Origin: Opitutus terrae PB90-1
GTDB lineage: Bacteria; Verrucomicrobiota; Verrucomicrobiia; Opitutales; Opitutaceae
Direction: 5' to 3'
Assembly: GCF_000019965.1 (NCBI RefSeq)
Contig: NC_010571.1
Location: forward strand, 806,001-870,000
Length of the DNA stretch: 64,000 bases
Numbering within the stretch: the stretch's first letter is position 1; each line of letters opens with the position of its first letter. A program made the position numbers and the translations under genes. The notes under the pieces were generated by a model. It saw only the letters and a list, made by a program, of their open reading frames with translations. It did not search any database and had not been told where the DNA came from. Shown in pieces: positions 18,871 through 30,713 of this stretch.

Positions 18871-20151
18871 CTACTTCGCCAGTGGCTTCAACAGGCTGAA
18901 CTTGCCGCTCGCGGCGGGCGCGATCACCCGCCGGCGAAACGCGCTCACGCGCACGCCTGCACCCAGCACCGCCGCCACGGCGGGTTCGAGTTCCGCCGGA
19001 GCCACCGCGTCCGCAACGTAGTGGAAGTCCCACCGGTTCTCGGACGTCTGGACGAGTGAATAATGCCAGCACGAGAAATCAGCCGGGAGCGCCGCATCGA
19101 TGTCGGTGGGCGAGACCAGTGAGCCGTCCCGCCGGAAGTGGAGATTCCCCTCCCGCCCCAACAATCGGAAGCCGGTCGGGAAGCGCTGGACGATGTCGCC
19201 CGTGTGATAGCGCAGCAACGGCATTGCCTCGCGGTCGCGCGTGGTGACGTAGATTTGAAACACATTCGACAACCGAACGTGGCTCGAGCCGTTGGTCGGC
19301 GCAGGCCACGGGACGAGTTCGATGAACGCGTTGGCATCGATCACCTGCGAGTTGTCCTTGAACGCTTCGCCGACGAACAGATAGCCCGCCTCGGTCGAGC
19401 CATAGAGGTCGACCTGCGGCGCAGGAAACACCTCGGCGATGCGGGCACCATGCTGGGCGCTCGCCTTGCCGTAGGTGAGGATCACGGCCTTCAAGCTCGG
19501 CACCGTCACCCCGCGCTTTTTCGCCGCGCGCGCAAGCAACGAGAGATAAACCGGCTCGCCTTCCAGCACCTCCGGCTTCGTGGCCTGCAGCTCGAGCACG
19601 ATCCGATCCCATTCGGCCTCGGGAAACGCGAACGGATCGCTTGAAAGATTCAGGTAAACCGTGCCGTCGAAGTATCGGTGTGGAAATGGATGATCCTCGT
19701 AAGGGCAGAGGTTGCTCGAACATCCGACCGGCGCGAGCACGCACTTCCGATACGGCCGGTCGACGAACTGCCGCAGGATGGGAGACGCGAGATAAGCACG
19801 ACGCGTCTGCGCGTTCCACCAGCCGTCCTCCATGATGACCGTCATCGGCGCCTGCGTGGTGCCACCGGTGCTTTCGTATTCGTAGCGCTTCGTCTGCAGC
19901 CCGCGTTCGACCTCGCCGTAGTCGGCGAAAAACGCCTGGTGGCCGCGCTGTACGATTTCCTTTTTCGAGAGCGTCGGAATTTCGCGGTAGCACCCCCACT
20001 GCAGCGGCTCCGCATGCAGCGGGAAACGGCTGCCATACAGCGGACTGCGGTCGTAGATGCGACGAATCTCGCGCTCCAGCGCCTCCGGCAGTTGGCCTGC
20101 GGGCGCGGAACCGAGCGTCTCGGAGGCATTGGCGAAGATCGGAGCCGTCAT
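18871..20151 (-). CDS. Phenylacetate-CoA ligase-like (PaaK/CapK) adenylate-forming enzyme
   Basis: 426 aa. The ATP-binding P-loop equivalent is YESTGGTTQAPM near residues 92-103, the second motif is DLYGSTEAGYLF, and the ATP/ribose motif is LRYHTGDIVQRF. A short C-terminal swivel domain ends in GKFSLLKPLAK with the expected catalytic lysine. Such enzymes activate a carboxylate as AMP and usually pass it to CoA or a carrier. The gene stands alone, without paa ring-degradation or capsule genes, so the substrate is open. The 3' and 5' neighbours (sdhC and a NUDIX gene) give no pathway clue. Confidence 0.8.
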   Translation of the reverse strand: MTAPIFANASETLGSAPAGQLPEALEREIRRIYDRSPLYGSRFPLHAEPLQWGCYREIPTLSKKEIVQRGHQAFFADYGEVERGLQTKRYEYESTGGTTQAPMTVIMEDGWWNAQTRRAYLASPILRQFVDRPYRKCVLAPVGCSSNLCPYEDHPFPHRYFDGTVYLNLSSDPFAFPEAEWDRIVLELQATKPEVLEGEPVYLSLLARAAKKRGVTVPSLKAVILTYGKASAQHGARIAEVFPAPQVDLYGSTEAGYLFVGEAFKDNSQVIDANAFIELVPWPAPTNGSSHVRLSNVFQIYVTTRDREAMPLLRYHTGDIVQRFPTGFRLLGREGNLHFRRDGSLVSPTDIDAALPADFSCWHYSLVQTSENRWDFHYVADAVAPAELEPAVAAVLGAGVRVSAFRRRVIAPAASGKFSLLKPLAK

Positions 20152-20268
20152 GAAAGTCAGGTGGTGTTACTAAGCTGCCGGCTCCCGTGAAGTCAAATGA
20201 CCGGGCCGCGGCTGCTGACAACCATGTGTCAGCAGAGGAATGCGCCTACCATTCGCGCGCGCCCACCG

Positions 20269-20844
20269 TCACGCCCGCGGCGAGCGCGTTCCCCGCCAGA
20301 CCGGCTCGAAGAGCAACAGTGCGTTGAGCGCAAGCGCATGGGTCACACCACCCGCGTGCGCCAGCTTCAGCACTTTCTCCACGGGCATCGTGACGACTTC
20401 GATTTCCTCGTCCTCGTCCCAATCGAGCGGATGGGTGCAGGTGGCGTCTTCGACGAGCACGAAATGACAGCGATTGGTCTGCAAGGCCGGATTCGGATGC
20501 ACGCTGCCCAGCAGCCGCGCGGGTTGGCCGGTGTAGCCCGTTTCCTCGGTCAGCTCCCGTACGCCCGCGACCAGCGGATCCTCGCCGCGCTCGATCACGC
20601 CGCCCGGGATTTCCAACGAGAAGGCTTCCGTGCCGAAGCGGAACTGACGCACGAGCACCAACTGCTGGTCGCGCGTCAGCGCGATCACATTCACCCAATC
20701 CGGCGAATCGATGATGATGAAGTCGCGCTCGGTATCGCGCCGCGGATGTCGGAACCGCGTGCTGCGCACGTCGAACACGCGTGTGGAGGTCAGCGTCTTG
20801 TCACCGAGTCGTTCCCAACGCGAAGGAGCAGCGGAAGCATTCAT
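20269..20844 (-). CDS. NUDIX hydrolase, ADP-ribose pyrophosphatase-like
   Basis: 191 aa. The NUDIX box GGVIERGEDPLVAGVREL continues TEETGY and fits GX5EX7REUXEEXGU. Features of the ADP-sugar pyrophosphatase branch are present: WVNVIALTRDQQLVLVRQFR upstream of the box and a Pro about 15 residues after it (GSVHPNPAL). It probably hydrolyses ADP-ribose or a similar nucleoside diphosphate sugar. The ATG at 20844 is preferred; the open frame reaches 20928. The LysM gene terminator lies just upstream, so transcription is independent. Confidence 0.87.
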   Translation of the reverse strand: MNASAAPSRWERLGDKTLTSTRVFDVRSTRFRHPRRDTERDFIIIDSPDWVNVIALTRDQQLVLVRQFRFGTEAFSLEIPGGVIERGEDPLVAGVRELTEETGYTGQPARLLGSVHPNPALQTNRCHFVLVEDATCTHPLDWDEDEEIEVVTMPVEKVLKLAHAGGVTHALALNALLLFEPVWRGTRSPRA

Positions 20845-20926
20845 CAAGGCGGGTGGAATTGGGTCCACGACACGCGGAGCTGCGCGAAAAGCGAACTGAA
20901 TTCGCGACGCCTCGCCGCCGTCCGCC

Positions 20927-20958
20927 AAAAAAAACTCCCAGCCGGCATGGCTGGGAGT
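20927..20958 (-). terminator. Rho-independent terminator of the LysM gene
   Basis: Perfect 10-bp stem ACTCCCAGCC/GGCTGGGAGT, five-base loop, followed in the minus-strand sense by eight T residues. It starts 26 bases after the LysM stop codon. Confidence 0.92.
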
Positions 20959-20983
20959 CGGAAATTCTCGGGATGAGTACGGA

Positions 20984-21496
20984 CTATTTCTTCGGCAGCT
21001 TGATCTTCTGACCGACCTTCAGGTGAGTCCAATCCACGCTGGGATTCACCGCGATGAGATCCGGCAAGGCGAAACCCTGCGCGCGCGCGATCTTCGCGCC
21101 CGTGTCGCCACCCTTGATGACATACTCATCCGGGCCGGCGACGACCGGACCCGAGGAGCCCTTCGCCGCGACCGCGGGCCGCTTTTGCGCTTCTTCGAGC
21201 TTCGTGATGGAAGCCTGGATATTGCCGAGGCTCGCCGCGACCGTGTTGAACGCGTCCTGCGTGCTCCGATTGAGCGAGCTGATGTCGCGGGCAGCCTTGT
21301 CGGCCGCCGCCGCCGCCGTGCTGGCCTGCGACTCGATTCCGTCGATGCGCGCGATCTTTTCCTCGTGAGCTGCCACCGTCTTTGTGAGGCTGGAGGCCTT
21401 GATCGCGGCATAGCCGCCGACCAAAAGAGAGAGCACGCCTACCACGACCCCGGCGACGGGTAGCATGCTGTTGTTTTCACGAGAAATGGTATCCAT
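20984..21496 (-). CDS. LysM-domain protein with N-terminal membrane anchor and coiled coil
   Basis: 170 aa. A single transmembrane helix lies at residues 12-30 (LPVAGVVVGVLSLLVGGYAA). It is followed by an Ala-rich coiled coil of about 80 residues, a short Lys/Gly/Pro linker, and a C-terminal LysM domain (EYVIKGGDTGAKIARAQGF, ending VGQKIKLPKK). LysM binds N-acetylglucosamine polymers, so the protein probably tethers the inner membrane to peptidoglycan from the periplasm. The gene has its own strong terminator. The leader TTCTTCACCT has no Shine-Dalgarno sequence. Confidence 0.85.
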   Translation of the reverse strand: MDTISRENNSMLPVAGVVVGVLSLLVGGYAAIKASSLTKTVAAHEEKIARIDGIESQASTAAAAADKAARDISSLNRSTQDAFNTVAASLGNIQASITKLEEAQKRPAVAAKGSSGPVVAGPDEYVIKGGDTGAKIARAQGFALPDLIAVNPSVDWTHLKVGQKIKLPKK

Positions 21497-21747
21497 AGGT
21501 GAAGAAGTCAGTTGCGGAGGACTAGCTGAACCATAGGGCGAGGCAAGCAGAGATTATTCACCTGCATCGGCACAATACGGCCGGGCATTAGGGCCTGCGA
21601 GAGCGTAATGCCAGCTGGGCAAGCACCATAGGCATAAGCACAACTCGCTACAGTCGGACCCTGGCGCATGTTTTACTCCACCTTTGCGAACGCCATGTAC
21701 CGCCGGTCTGCGCCCGGCGGCGCAACTCCGAAGACTGTCGCGAACGC
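21497..21747. other. Upstream region of the LysM gene, no gene seen
   Basis: No coding frame or RNA gene is recognised. It lies between the LysM gene start and the MITE-like repeat and should carry the LysM promoter, but no convincing -35/-10 pair stands out. Confidence 0.35.
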
Positions 21748-21890
21748 TAGCCCGGATATTTCACGAAAATCGTGAAACGTGCGCCCTCCGGGCCGACTCT
21801 GTCGGGGCTAACCGGGACAAAGTCGCTCCGCCGCAGGCGGACGGAAATTTCGGACGGAGCTTCACTCCTGTTCATGAAATTTCCGGGCCA
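21748..21890. repeat. MITE-like element with imperfect 20-bp terminal inverted repeats
   Basis: 143 bp. The left end TAGCCCGGATATTTCACGAA matches the inverse of the right end at 17 of 20 positions. Inside are further palindromes, including TTTCACGA/TCGTGAAA at 21759-21777. It encodes nothing and begins 12 bases beyond the SDR stop codon. No clear target-site duplication is visible. It could be a non-autonomous mobile element or a long bacterial interspersed repeat. Confidence 0.6.
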
Positions 21891-21902
21891 GTCCGTGGTT
21901 CG

Positions 21903-22808
21903 TCAGCCCGTGGTTTCGCCTCCGAGCACCGGCAGCACAATGCCCGTGATATAGGAAGAGTCGGCATCGGACGCGAGGAATACATACGCCGGCGACAGCT
22001 CTTCGGGCTGGGCCGGTCGACCGACCGGCGCATGGCTCCCGAACTTGGATACCTGCTCGGGGGAGGCGCCCGCATCAGAGGGGTTCAATGGCGTCCACAC
22101 GGGGCCGGGCGCGATCGCGTTCACGCGGATGCCGCGTTCGAGCAGGTTGCTCGCGAGCGTCTTCGTCAGCGCGTTGATCGCGCCTTTCGTCGCCGAGTAG
22201 TCCGGCAGTTTCTCTGAGCCGAAAATGCTCGTCTCCGAACTCGTCGCGATGATGGCGGATCCGGGCTTGAGGTGCGGCAAAGCCGCACGCACGAGCTGGA
22301 AATAGGGATAGACGTTCGTGCGGAACGTGCGATCGAACTCGTCGTCGCTGACCTCCTCGGGCGATGATTTTCGTGCCTGATGCGCAGCGTTGGAGACCAG
22401 GACGTCGAGGTGACCCAGCTCGCGCACGGTTTGCTCCACGAGTTCCCGCGCGGTTCTCGGCTCGGTGAGGTCACCGGGCAGCAGCAGGCATTTGCGCCCC
22501 ACCGACTGCACCGCGCGCTGCGTTTCTTCCGCGTCCGCCTGCTCCACGGGCAGATAGTTAATCGCGACGTCGGCACCTTCCCGGGCGTAGAGATACGCCA
22601 CCGCGCGACCGATGCCGGAGTCGCCGCCGGTGATCAAGGCGACCTTGCCCTTCAACTTGCCGGCTTCGCGATAGAGGGGAGCTCGCCAGCGCGGTTGCGG
22701 ATCGAGTTCGGCCTCGATGCCAGGGGCTTCTTGATGCTGTTTCGGGAAAGGGGGCTTGGGCTCAGACGTGAGCTGCGGTGCGGAGGTGCGGGATTCGGAG
22801 TGGGCCAT
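21903..22808 (-). CDS. Short-chain dehydrogenase/reductase, YghA/GsiB-neighbour stress type
   Basis: 301 aa SDR oxidoreductase. The Rossmann motif TGGDSGIGRAVAYLYAREGA binds NAD(P), NAA is in LVSNAAHQA, the catalytic Ser is in ATSSETS and the YxxxK pair in DYSATKGAIN. An N-terminal extension of about 50 residues with PPFPKQHQEAPGIEAELDP is typical of the YghA/YdaD (general stress protein 39) group, whose substrates are poorly known. It is a single gene. Upstream, on the same strand, is tRNA-Pro. Confidence 0.88.
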   Translation of the reverse strand: MAHSESRTSAPQLTSEPKPPFPKQHQEAPGIEAELDPQPRWRAPLYREAGKLKGKVALITGGDSGIGRAVAYLYAREGADVAINYLPVEQADAEETQRAVQSVGRKCLLLPGDLTEPRTARELVEQTVRELGHLDVLVSNAAHQARKSSPEEVSDDEFDRTFRTNVYPYFQLVRAALPHLKPGSAIIATSSETSIFGSEKLPDYSATKGAINALTKTLASNLLERGIRVNAIAPGPVWTPLNPSDAGASPEQVSKFGSHAPVGRPAQPEELSPAYVFLASDADSSYITGIVLPVLGGETTG

Positions 22809-23036
22809 GGCGTCGAGGGATTGGTGTTCTGGGGCACGCAGGCGCTGGCTGGATCGACGTCACTGCTGCGGGCGCACGACATGCGGCCGCAAGCGCATGG
22901 TAGCGGGTGTGCGGCTGCGGTTCCCCTGCGCGGTCGCCCGGAACGTCGGATCCTCCCCACGCAATCATCCGGCAATTTCCGGGGCTCGCGCGCACGTCGC
23001 CTGAAATAACCGCGGCGGTCGACGGCGACTCACAGA

Positions 23037-23113
<77 letters not shown>

Positions 23114-23235
23114 ATCTGGGCGTATGGGACGCTGCCCACCGCACACTGTCAATGTCCGCCTGCCCCAGACCCGCCCCCGGGGCTTCGCGGCGCGCCTACA
23201 TAGTACTTGCATCAGCAGAAATTTTGCACGAAGTA

Positions 23236-24030
23236 ATGTGGAGTTTTTGCAATCCCGTGAATACGCCGGTCCAAACGCGGGTGACGTCCAGCCGTCACTC
23301 GTCGATTAAGCGTCTCGGAGCCGCCGGCACTCCGCATGTTCTCGGCCTGCGCCGCGTCGTGCGACCGTGGCTCCTGCTCGTTTCGCTCTGCGTTGTTGAT
23401 GCGCAGCTCCTCCGTGCCCAGCCCACGGTACTCTTCCATGAAAACATGGGCAGCCCTGCCGGGAACACCGCGGTCAGCACGCACCTGTTCGAGAATTCGA
23501 GCGAGTTGAGCTTCGCCGGCAACGCAGATGTCCGCACAACATCGGCAAGCACCGGCTATGCAAGCGCCAGCGGAGCTGGGAACGTTTATCTCACGAGCTC
23601 GGGCGACAAGTGGTTTGAAATCTCGGGGATCTCCACGATCGGTTACGCGCCTGAGTCGTTCACGCTCAGCTTCGGTGCACACAAATCCAAGCAGGAGTCT
23701 AATCTCACCGAGCTGACGCTCGCCTATCGCGCGAGTGCCTCGGACTATGTTTGGGTTTCACTCCCCGCGCAGCCCACCGGGAGCGGCACGGCAGTTTGGC
23801 GGTTGATCACATTGGATACGCTGGACCTGCCAGCGACAAACGATCTTTCACTGCGCTGGTCCTCCGTTTCGACGAGCACCGCTTTCCGCATCGACGACGT
23901 GACGCTGAGCGCTACGGCGGTGCCGGAACCGAGCGCTTATGCCGCGTGGTGCGCCGGGGCGATGCTGGTCTTCGCTCTGTTCAGTCGACGGGCGATGCGG
24001 CCGAAACGCAGTGGCGAGTCCACCGAGTGA
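23236..24030 (+). CDS. PEP-CTERM sorting-domain exported protein
   Basis: About 264 aa. A hydrophobic export segment follows an Arg-rich start (RRVVRPWLLLVSLCVVDAQ). The mature domain is a Ser/Thr-rich beta-sandwich (SFTLSFGAHKS, TELTLAYRASASDYVWVSL). The C-terminus is a textbook PEP-CTERM signal: VPEPSAYAAWCAGAM then a short hydrophobic run and RRAMRPKR. Such proteins are processed by an exosortase and often become extracellular matrix or surface proteins. Exosortase itself is not in the window. The start is uncertain: ATG 23236 is used, but a start nearer the signal peptide is possible. It is divergent from tRNA-Pro. Confidence 0.78.
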   Translation: MWSFCNPVNTPVQTRVTSSRHSSIKRLGAAGTPHVLGLRRVVRPWLLLVSLCVVDAQLLRAQPTVLFHENMGSPAGNTAVSTHLFENSSELSFAGNADVRTTSASTGYASASGAGNVYLTSSGDKWFEISGISTIGYAPESFTLSFGAHKSKQESNLTELTLAYRASASDYVWVSLPAQPTGSGTAVWRLITLDTLDLPATNDLSLRWSSVSTSTAFRIDDVTLSATAVPEPSAYAAWCAGAMLVFALFSRRAMRPKRSGESTE

Positions 24031-24069
24031 CCCGGTCCACGGCAGTGTCACCGCTACCGCGGTCGCCGA

Positions 24070-24798
24070 CTATTTCTTCCCGCCCGGCACCGTAATGCTT
24101 GGCCCTTCCGACGCGGGCGTTGCGACGGTTGGCGCGTTCGCCCGCAACATCATCGCGCGTTGCGTCCACGGACTCGTCGGATCCAGCTGCATCAACTGCT
24201 CGGAATAAGACTTCACGTCCTCCGGTTTGCCGTTCGTCAGGGCACTCACCGCGAGATGGTAAAGGGCTTCGACGCGGAACGCTTTCACCTCCTTGGCCTC
24301 GTTGGCGAACGCCTTCAGCGCCGTCTCGCCCTCCGCCGCGCGCCCGCCCTGCAGTTTCGCAATCGCAATGCCGAGCCGCGCCCGGCTTTCCAGCACCGGC
24401 GCGTCCAGCGCTTGGATCGCCTGTTCGTAGAGCCCGACCGCATCGGTAAACTTGCGGTCCGCGTAAGCGTCGTCCGCCATCCGCAGATAAGCGGCCCCGG
24501 CCAGCGGATGCTCCGGATGGGCCGCGGTAAACGTTTTCAACTGCGCCGGCGTAGTCGCGGCCGCATAGGCGCGACGGACCTCGCGATCCTTTTCCGCCTG
24601 CAAATACTCCCAGCCGCCTTTGCCCAGAATCGCCAGCAACACGACCACGAGCGCGCCGGTGACCAGCTTGCTGTTTTGCTGCCAAAACACCCGCAGGCGT
24701 TCCTCGAAGCTCGGCCCGACCGGGCTCTGGTCGGCGCGCGCGGCGGCGCGATTGTCGCCCGCAGGCGTCGGGGCGGAAGGGTTGACAGGGTTCGGCAT
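24070..24798 (-). CDS. Membrane-anchored tetratricopeptide-like protein (YfgM-like)
   Basis: 242 aa. A proline-rich cytoplasmic N-terminus leads to one transmembrane helix (KLVTGALVVVLLAILGKGGW, about residues 43-62). A periplasmic region of tandem TPR-like helices follows (AAYLRMADDAYADRKFTDA, ALYHLAVSALTNGKPEDV). The layout matches YfgM-type ancillary SecYEG/periplasmic chaperone subunits and other TPR_21 proteins. The partner is not known. The ATG at 24798 was chosen because the upstream extension is not conserved-looking. Confidence 0.72.
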   Translation of the reverse strand: MPNPVNPSAPTPAGDNRAAARADQSPVGPSFEERLRVFWQQNSKLVTGALVVVLLAILGKGGWEYLQAEKDREVRRAYAAATTPAQLKTFTAAHPEHPLAGAAYLRMADDAYADRKFTDAVGLYEQAIQALDAPVLESRARLGIAIAKLQGGRAAEGETALKAFANEAKEVKAFRVEALYHLAVSALTNGKPEDVKSYSEQLMQLDPTSPWTQRAMMLRANAPTVATPASEGPSITVPGGKK

Positions 24799-24927
24799 GG
24801 CGAAAGTTCTCGGGTTCGTGAACCGGCGACCGAAACAGATCGGGCCAGCGGCGTAAAGACGGGAGTTCGGACCCCGTTCAGTCGGGGCGCATCTCACGTT
24901 CCTGATCTGGTCGGGCCCAGGCTACGC

Positions 24928-24970
24928 GGCACGGGCGTCTCACCGGTAGGTTTGCCGGCAAGTGAGATGC
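24928..24970. repeat. Degenerate element of palindromic repeat family B
   Basis: It starts GGCACGGGCGTCTCACCGG and has a decayed right arm (CCGGCAAGTGAGATGC). It lies just 3' of the purU stop codon, the usual position of these elements. Confidence 0.55.
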
Positions 24971-24976
24971 GCTCGT

Positions 24977-25834
24977 TCAGTCGAAAACCACCGTCTTGTT
25001 GCCGTAGGCCAGCACGCGGTTGTCGAGATGCCAGCGCACCGCCTGGGCGAGCACGCGTTTTTCCAGGTCGCGACCAAGCCGGATCAGGTCGTCGACGCCA
25101 TACCGGTGGGTGACGCGCGTGACGTCCTGATGGATGATCGGTCCCTCATCGAGATCCCGCGTCGCATAATGCGCGGTGGCGCCGATGATCTTCACGCCGC
25201 GCGCATGCGCCTGGTGATAGGGCCGGCCCCCGGCAAATGCCGGCAGGAAGGAGTGGTGAATGTTGATCACCGGCCGGCCGAGTTGCTGGAGAAATTCCCC
25301 CGACAGCACCTGCATGTAGCGGGCCAGCACCACCAGATCGGCATCGAGCTCGCGTAACTTTGCGAGCTGCTGCGCCTCCGCGGCGGCTTTCGTGTCGGCC
25401 GTCACCGGAAGGTGAAAGAAAGGCAGCCCGTAGCCGCGCGCAGCCGGCTCGAGATCGCGGTGATTCGAAATGACCGCTGCCAGCTCACCCGAAAATTCGC
25501 CCGCCCGCCAGCGCAGGGCCAGATCGTGGAAGCAGTGATCCGCCTTCGAGACGAACACCACGACGCGTGCGCGGTGGTCCGAGGAGGTCAGCCGAGCTTC
25601 CATGCCCAACGACGCTGCAAAGACCTGGAACGCCTCCGCGCTCGCGGACAGACCGGATCCGCTCGCGGCCAACGGTTCCCATTCCACTCGCTGAAAGAAA
25701 ATGCCCGCTTCGCGGTCGCGGTGCTGGTCCGCGTGCAGAATGTTGCCGCCTCGCTCGTAGATCCAACCCGCGACGCGCGCGACCAATCCCGGTTGATCGG
25801 GACCATGCAGTAGGGCAACGAGGGTCGAGGACAT
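24977..25834 (-). CDS. purU: Formyltetrahydrofolate deformylase
   Basis: 285 aa. It hydrolyses 10-formyl-THF to THF and formate, supplying formate for purine synthesis and balancing one-carbon pools. An N-terminal ACT domain (LLHGPDQPGLVARVAGWIYE) is followed by a formyl-transferase domain with RVVVFVSKADHCFHDL and the catalytic region VINIHHSFLPAF, then GATAHYATRDLDEGPIIHQD containing the catalytic Asp. Length is normal for PurU. An ATG at 25834 follows CACCTCCT, which is the complement of a Shine-Dalgarno sequence, not one itself. It is separated from carB by 105 bases and could be read from the carB promoter. Confidence 0.95.
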   Translation of the reverse strand: MSSTLVALLHGPDQPGLVARVAGWIYERGGNILHADQHRDREAGIFFQRVEWEPLAASGSGLSASAEAFQVFAASLGMEARLTSSDHRARVVVFVSKADHCFHDLALRWRAGEFSGELAAVISNHRDLEPAARGYGLPFFHLPVTADTKAAAEAQQLAKLRELDADLVVLARYMQVLSGEFLQQLGRPVINIHHSFLPAFAGGRPYHQAHARGVKIIGATAHYATRDLDEGPIIHQDVTRVTHRYGVDDLIRLGRDLEKRVLAQAVRWHLDNRVLAYGNKTVVFD

Positions 25835-25939
25835 AGGAGGTGCAATGTGACAGATTTGGGGCGGCGAGCGAGGCGAAGAATCAGCCGGGCTGGGCTCACG
25901 AGCGCAAGCCGCCATCTGCGACTAACGACGGCCTCCGAC

Positions 25940-29227
<3,288 letters not shown>

Positions 29228-29392
29228 GAACGTAGATTTTGCCGAGAGTTGAGACCGGCGAAACGCGCCGCAAGCGGGAAACGTGACAGCTCCGGATCGA
29301 CGCGCTCGATCCTTGTGTCCGAGCAGCTTAGCGGATGATGCGACGCCAGAGTCCAGCCTCGGCCCCGCCCGTTCCAACGATGGTTGGAATGC

Positions 29393-30649
29393 CTACACGA
29401 AGGACGCGACGTCGATGCCGAGGACTTTCGCCGCGGCGGCTTTGTCCCCCCGACAGGCGTGCAGGACCATCTCCCGATACTGCTTTTCCTGACCGCCCAG
29501 ATACTCCTCGAGTGAGGGCCAGCTCTTGAGTTCGCGCAATCGCAACGGTAACTGCTGCGAGGTCACGATGCGGGTCTCCGTCGTCGCCGCGATTTTCGAG
29601 ACGACTTGGTAGAGCTCCGTCAAATTGCCGGGCCAGTGGTAAGCGTAGAGCACCGCCATCGCATCGTCGGTAAATTCGACCAAGCTCGCGTCGAAGTGCG
29701 GGTTCGCGGCCTTCGCGACGTAGCTCTTCACCAGCAGCGGCAGGTCTTCGACGCGGTCGCGCAGCGCCGGCAGATGCACGGGGAGCGACGCGACCCGATA
29801 AAACAGCTCGTCGTTGAACTTGCCCTCGTCCGTCAACGCCTCGAGGTCCTCGGTCGTCGTGCAGATCAGCCGGAAGCCGTGCGCGGTGTTGCGCAACACG
29901 CTCACCAATTCCTTCTGCACCGCCGGCGCCAGACACTGCAGATGCTGCAGCAGCAACGTGCCGCCTTTGGCCTGCTGCACCCACGTGCCGCCTTCGCCGT
30001 TCTGGCCGAGCAGACCGTCGCGGAAGCTCGCTTCCGAACTGAGCGAACAATCGATCCGCAACAGTTGGTTTTCCGGAGCCCCGGTGGCGGCGTGCAATAT
30101 CTCTGCGACCGCGCTCTTGCCCGAGCCATTCTCGCCGATCAACAGCACCGGCGTGCGCACCGCCGCGAGCTTTTTGACCTGCTGAACCAGCTTGCGCATG
30201 CTCGCACTCTGGCCGATAAGCCGCGCCTCGATGTCGCCGGCCTTCACGCCCGACGCGGCGCCAGCCAGCGCGCGCTCCGACTGGAACTGCTTGAACTCGA
30301 TCCCGCGACGCAGCGTCGCGATCAGCTCGTCAACGCGGAACGGTTTTTGCAGGTAGTCGAAGGCGCCAAATTTCAACGCCTGCACCGCGCTTTCGGTGCT
30401 GGCGTAGGCGGTCATGATGATGACGATCGCCGTCGGCTCGTAGAGCTTCAGCTGCTTCAGCAGCGTGATGCCGTCCATCGGCTTCATGTCGATGTCGGCC
30501 AGCACCAGGTCGAACTTCTCCGCCTTGTAGCGTGCGAGCGCTTTTTCTCCATCGGTCGCGAACGCGGTGCTGAAGCCCGTGGGCTGGATAACCGCCTCCA
30601 GCATCTCGTGAATCGAGAGGAGGTCGTCGACGATGAGGACAGAAGGCAT
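29393..30649 (-). CDS. NtrC-like response regulator with a degenerate AAA+ domain
   Basis: 418 aa. The receiver domain has the acidic pair VDD, phospho-acceptor Asp52 (VLADIDMKPMDG), and Lys102 in LQKPF. The central domain resembles a sigma-54 activator: Walker A GENGSGKS (residues 172-179) and NDELFYRVASLPVHLPALRD are intact. However, Walker B, normally GGTLFLDE, reads GGTLLLQH, and the GAFTGA sigma-54 contact loop is missing. The C-terminus has a Fis-like helix (VLHACRGDKAAAAKVLGID). It can probably bind ATP but not hydrolyse it or remodel sigma-54. It follows pilC by 64 bases and may be co-transcribed with it. Confidence 0.82.
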   Translation of the reverse strand: MPSVLIVDDLLSIHEMLEAVIQPTGFSTAFATDGEKALARYKAEKFDLVLADIDMKPMDGITLLKQLKLYEPTAIVIIMTAYASTESAVQALKFGAFDYLQKPFRVDELIATLRRGIEFKQFQSERALAGAASGVKAGDIEARLIGQSASMRKLVQQVKKLAAVRTPVLLIGENGSGKSAVAEILHAATGAPENQLLRIDCSLSSEASFRDGLLGQNGEGGTWVQQAKGGTLLLQHLQCLAPAVQKELVSVLRNTAHGFRLICTTTEDLEALTDEGKFNDELFYRVASLPVHLPALRDRVEDLPLLVKSYVAKAANPHFDASLVEFTDDAMAVLYAYHWPGNLTELYQVVSKIAATTETRIVTSQQLPLRLRELKSWPSLEEYLGGQEKQYREMVLHACRGDKAAAAKVLGIDVASFV

Positions 30650-30713
30650 GAAAAAGAGGAGGAAAAGCCGGGCGAAAACGTGCTACGTTCAATCGGCCCG
30701 CTCGAGAAAAAGA

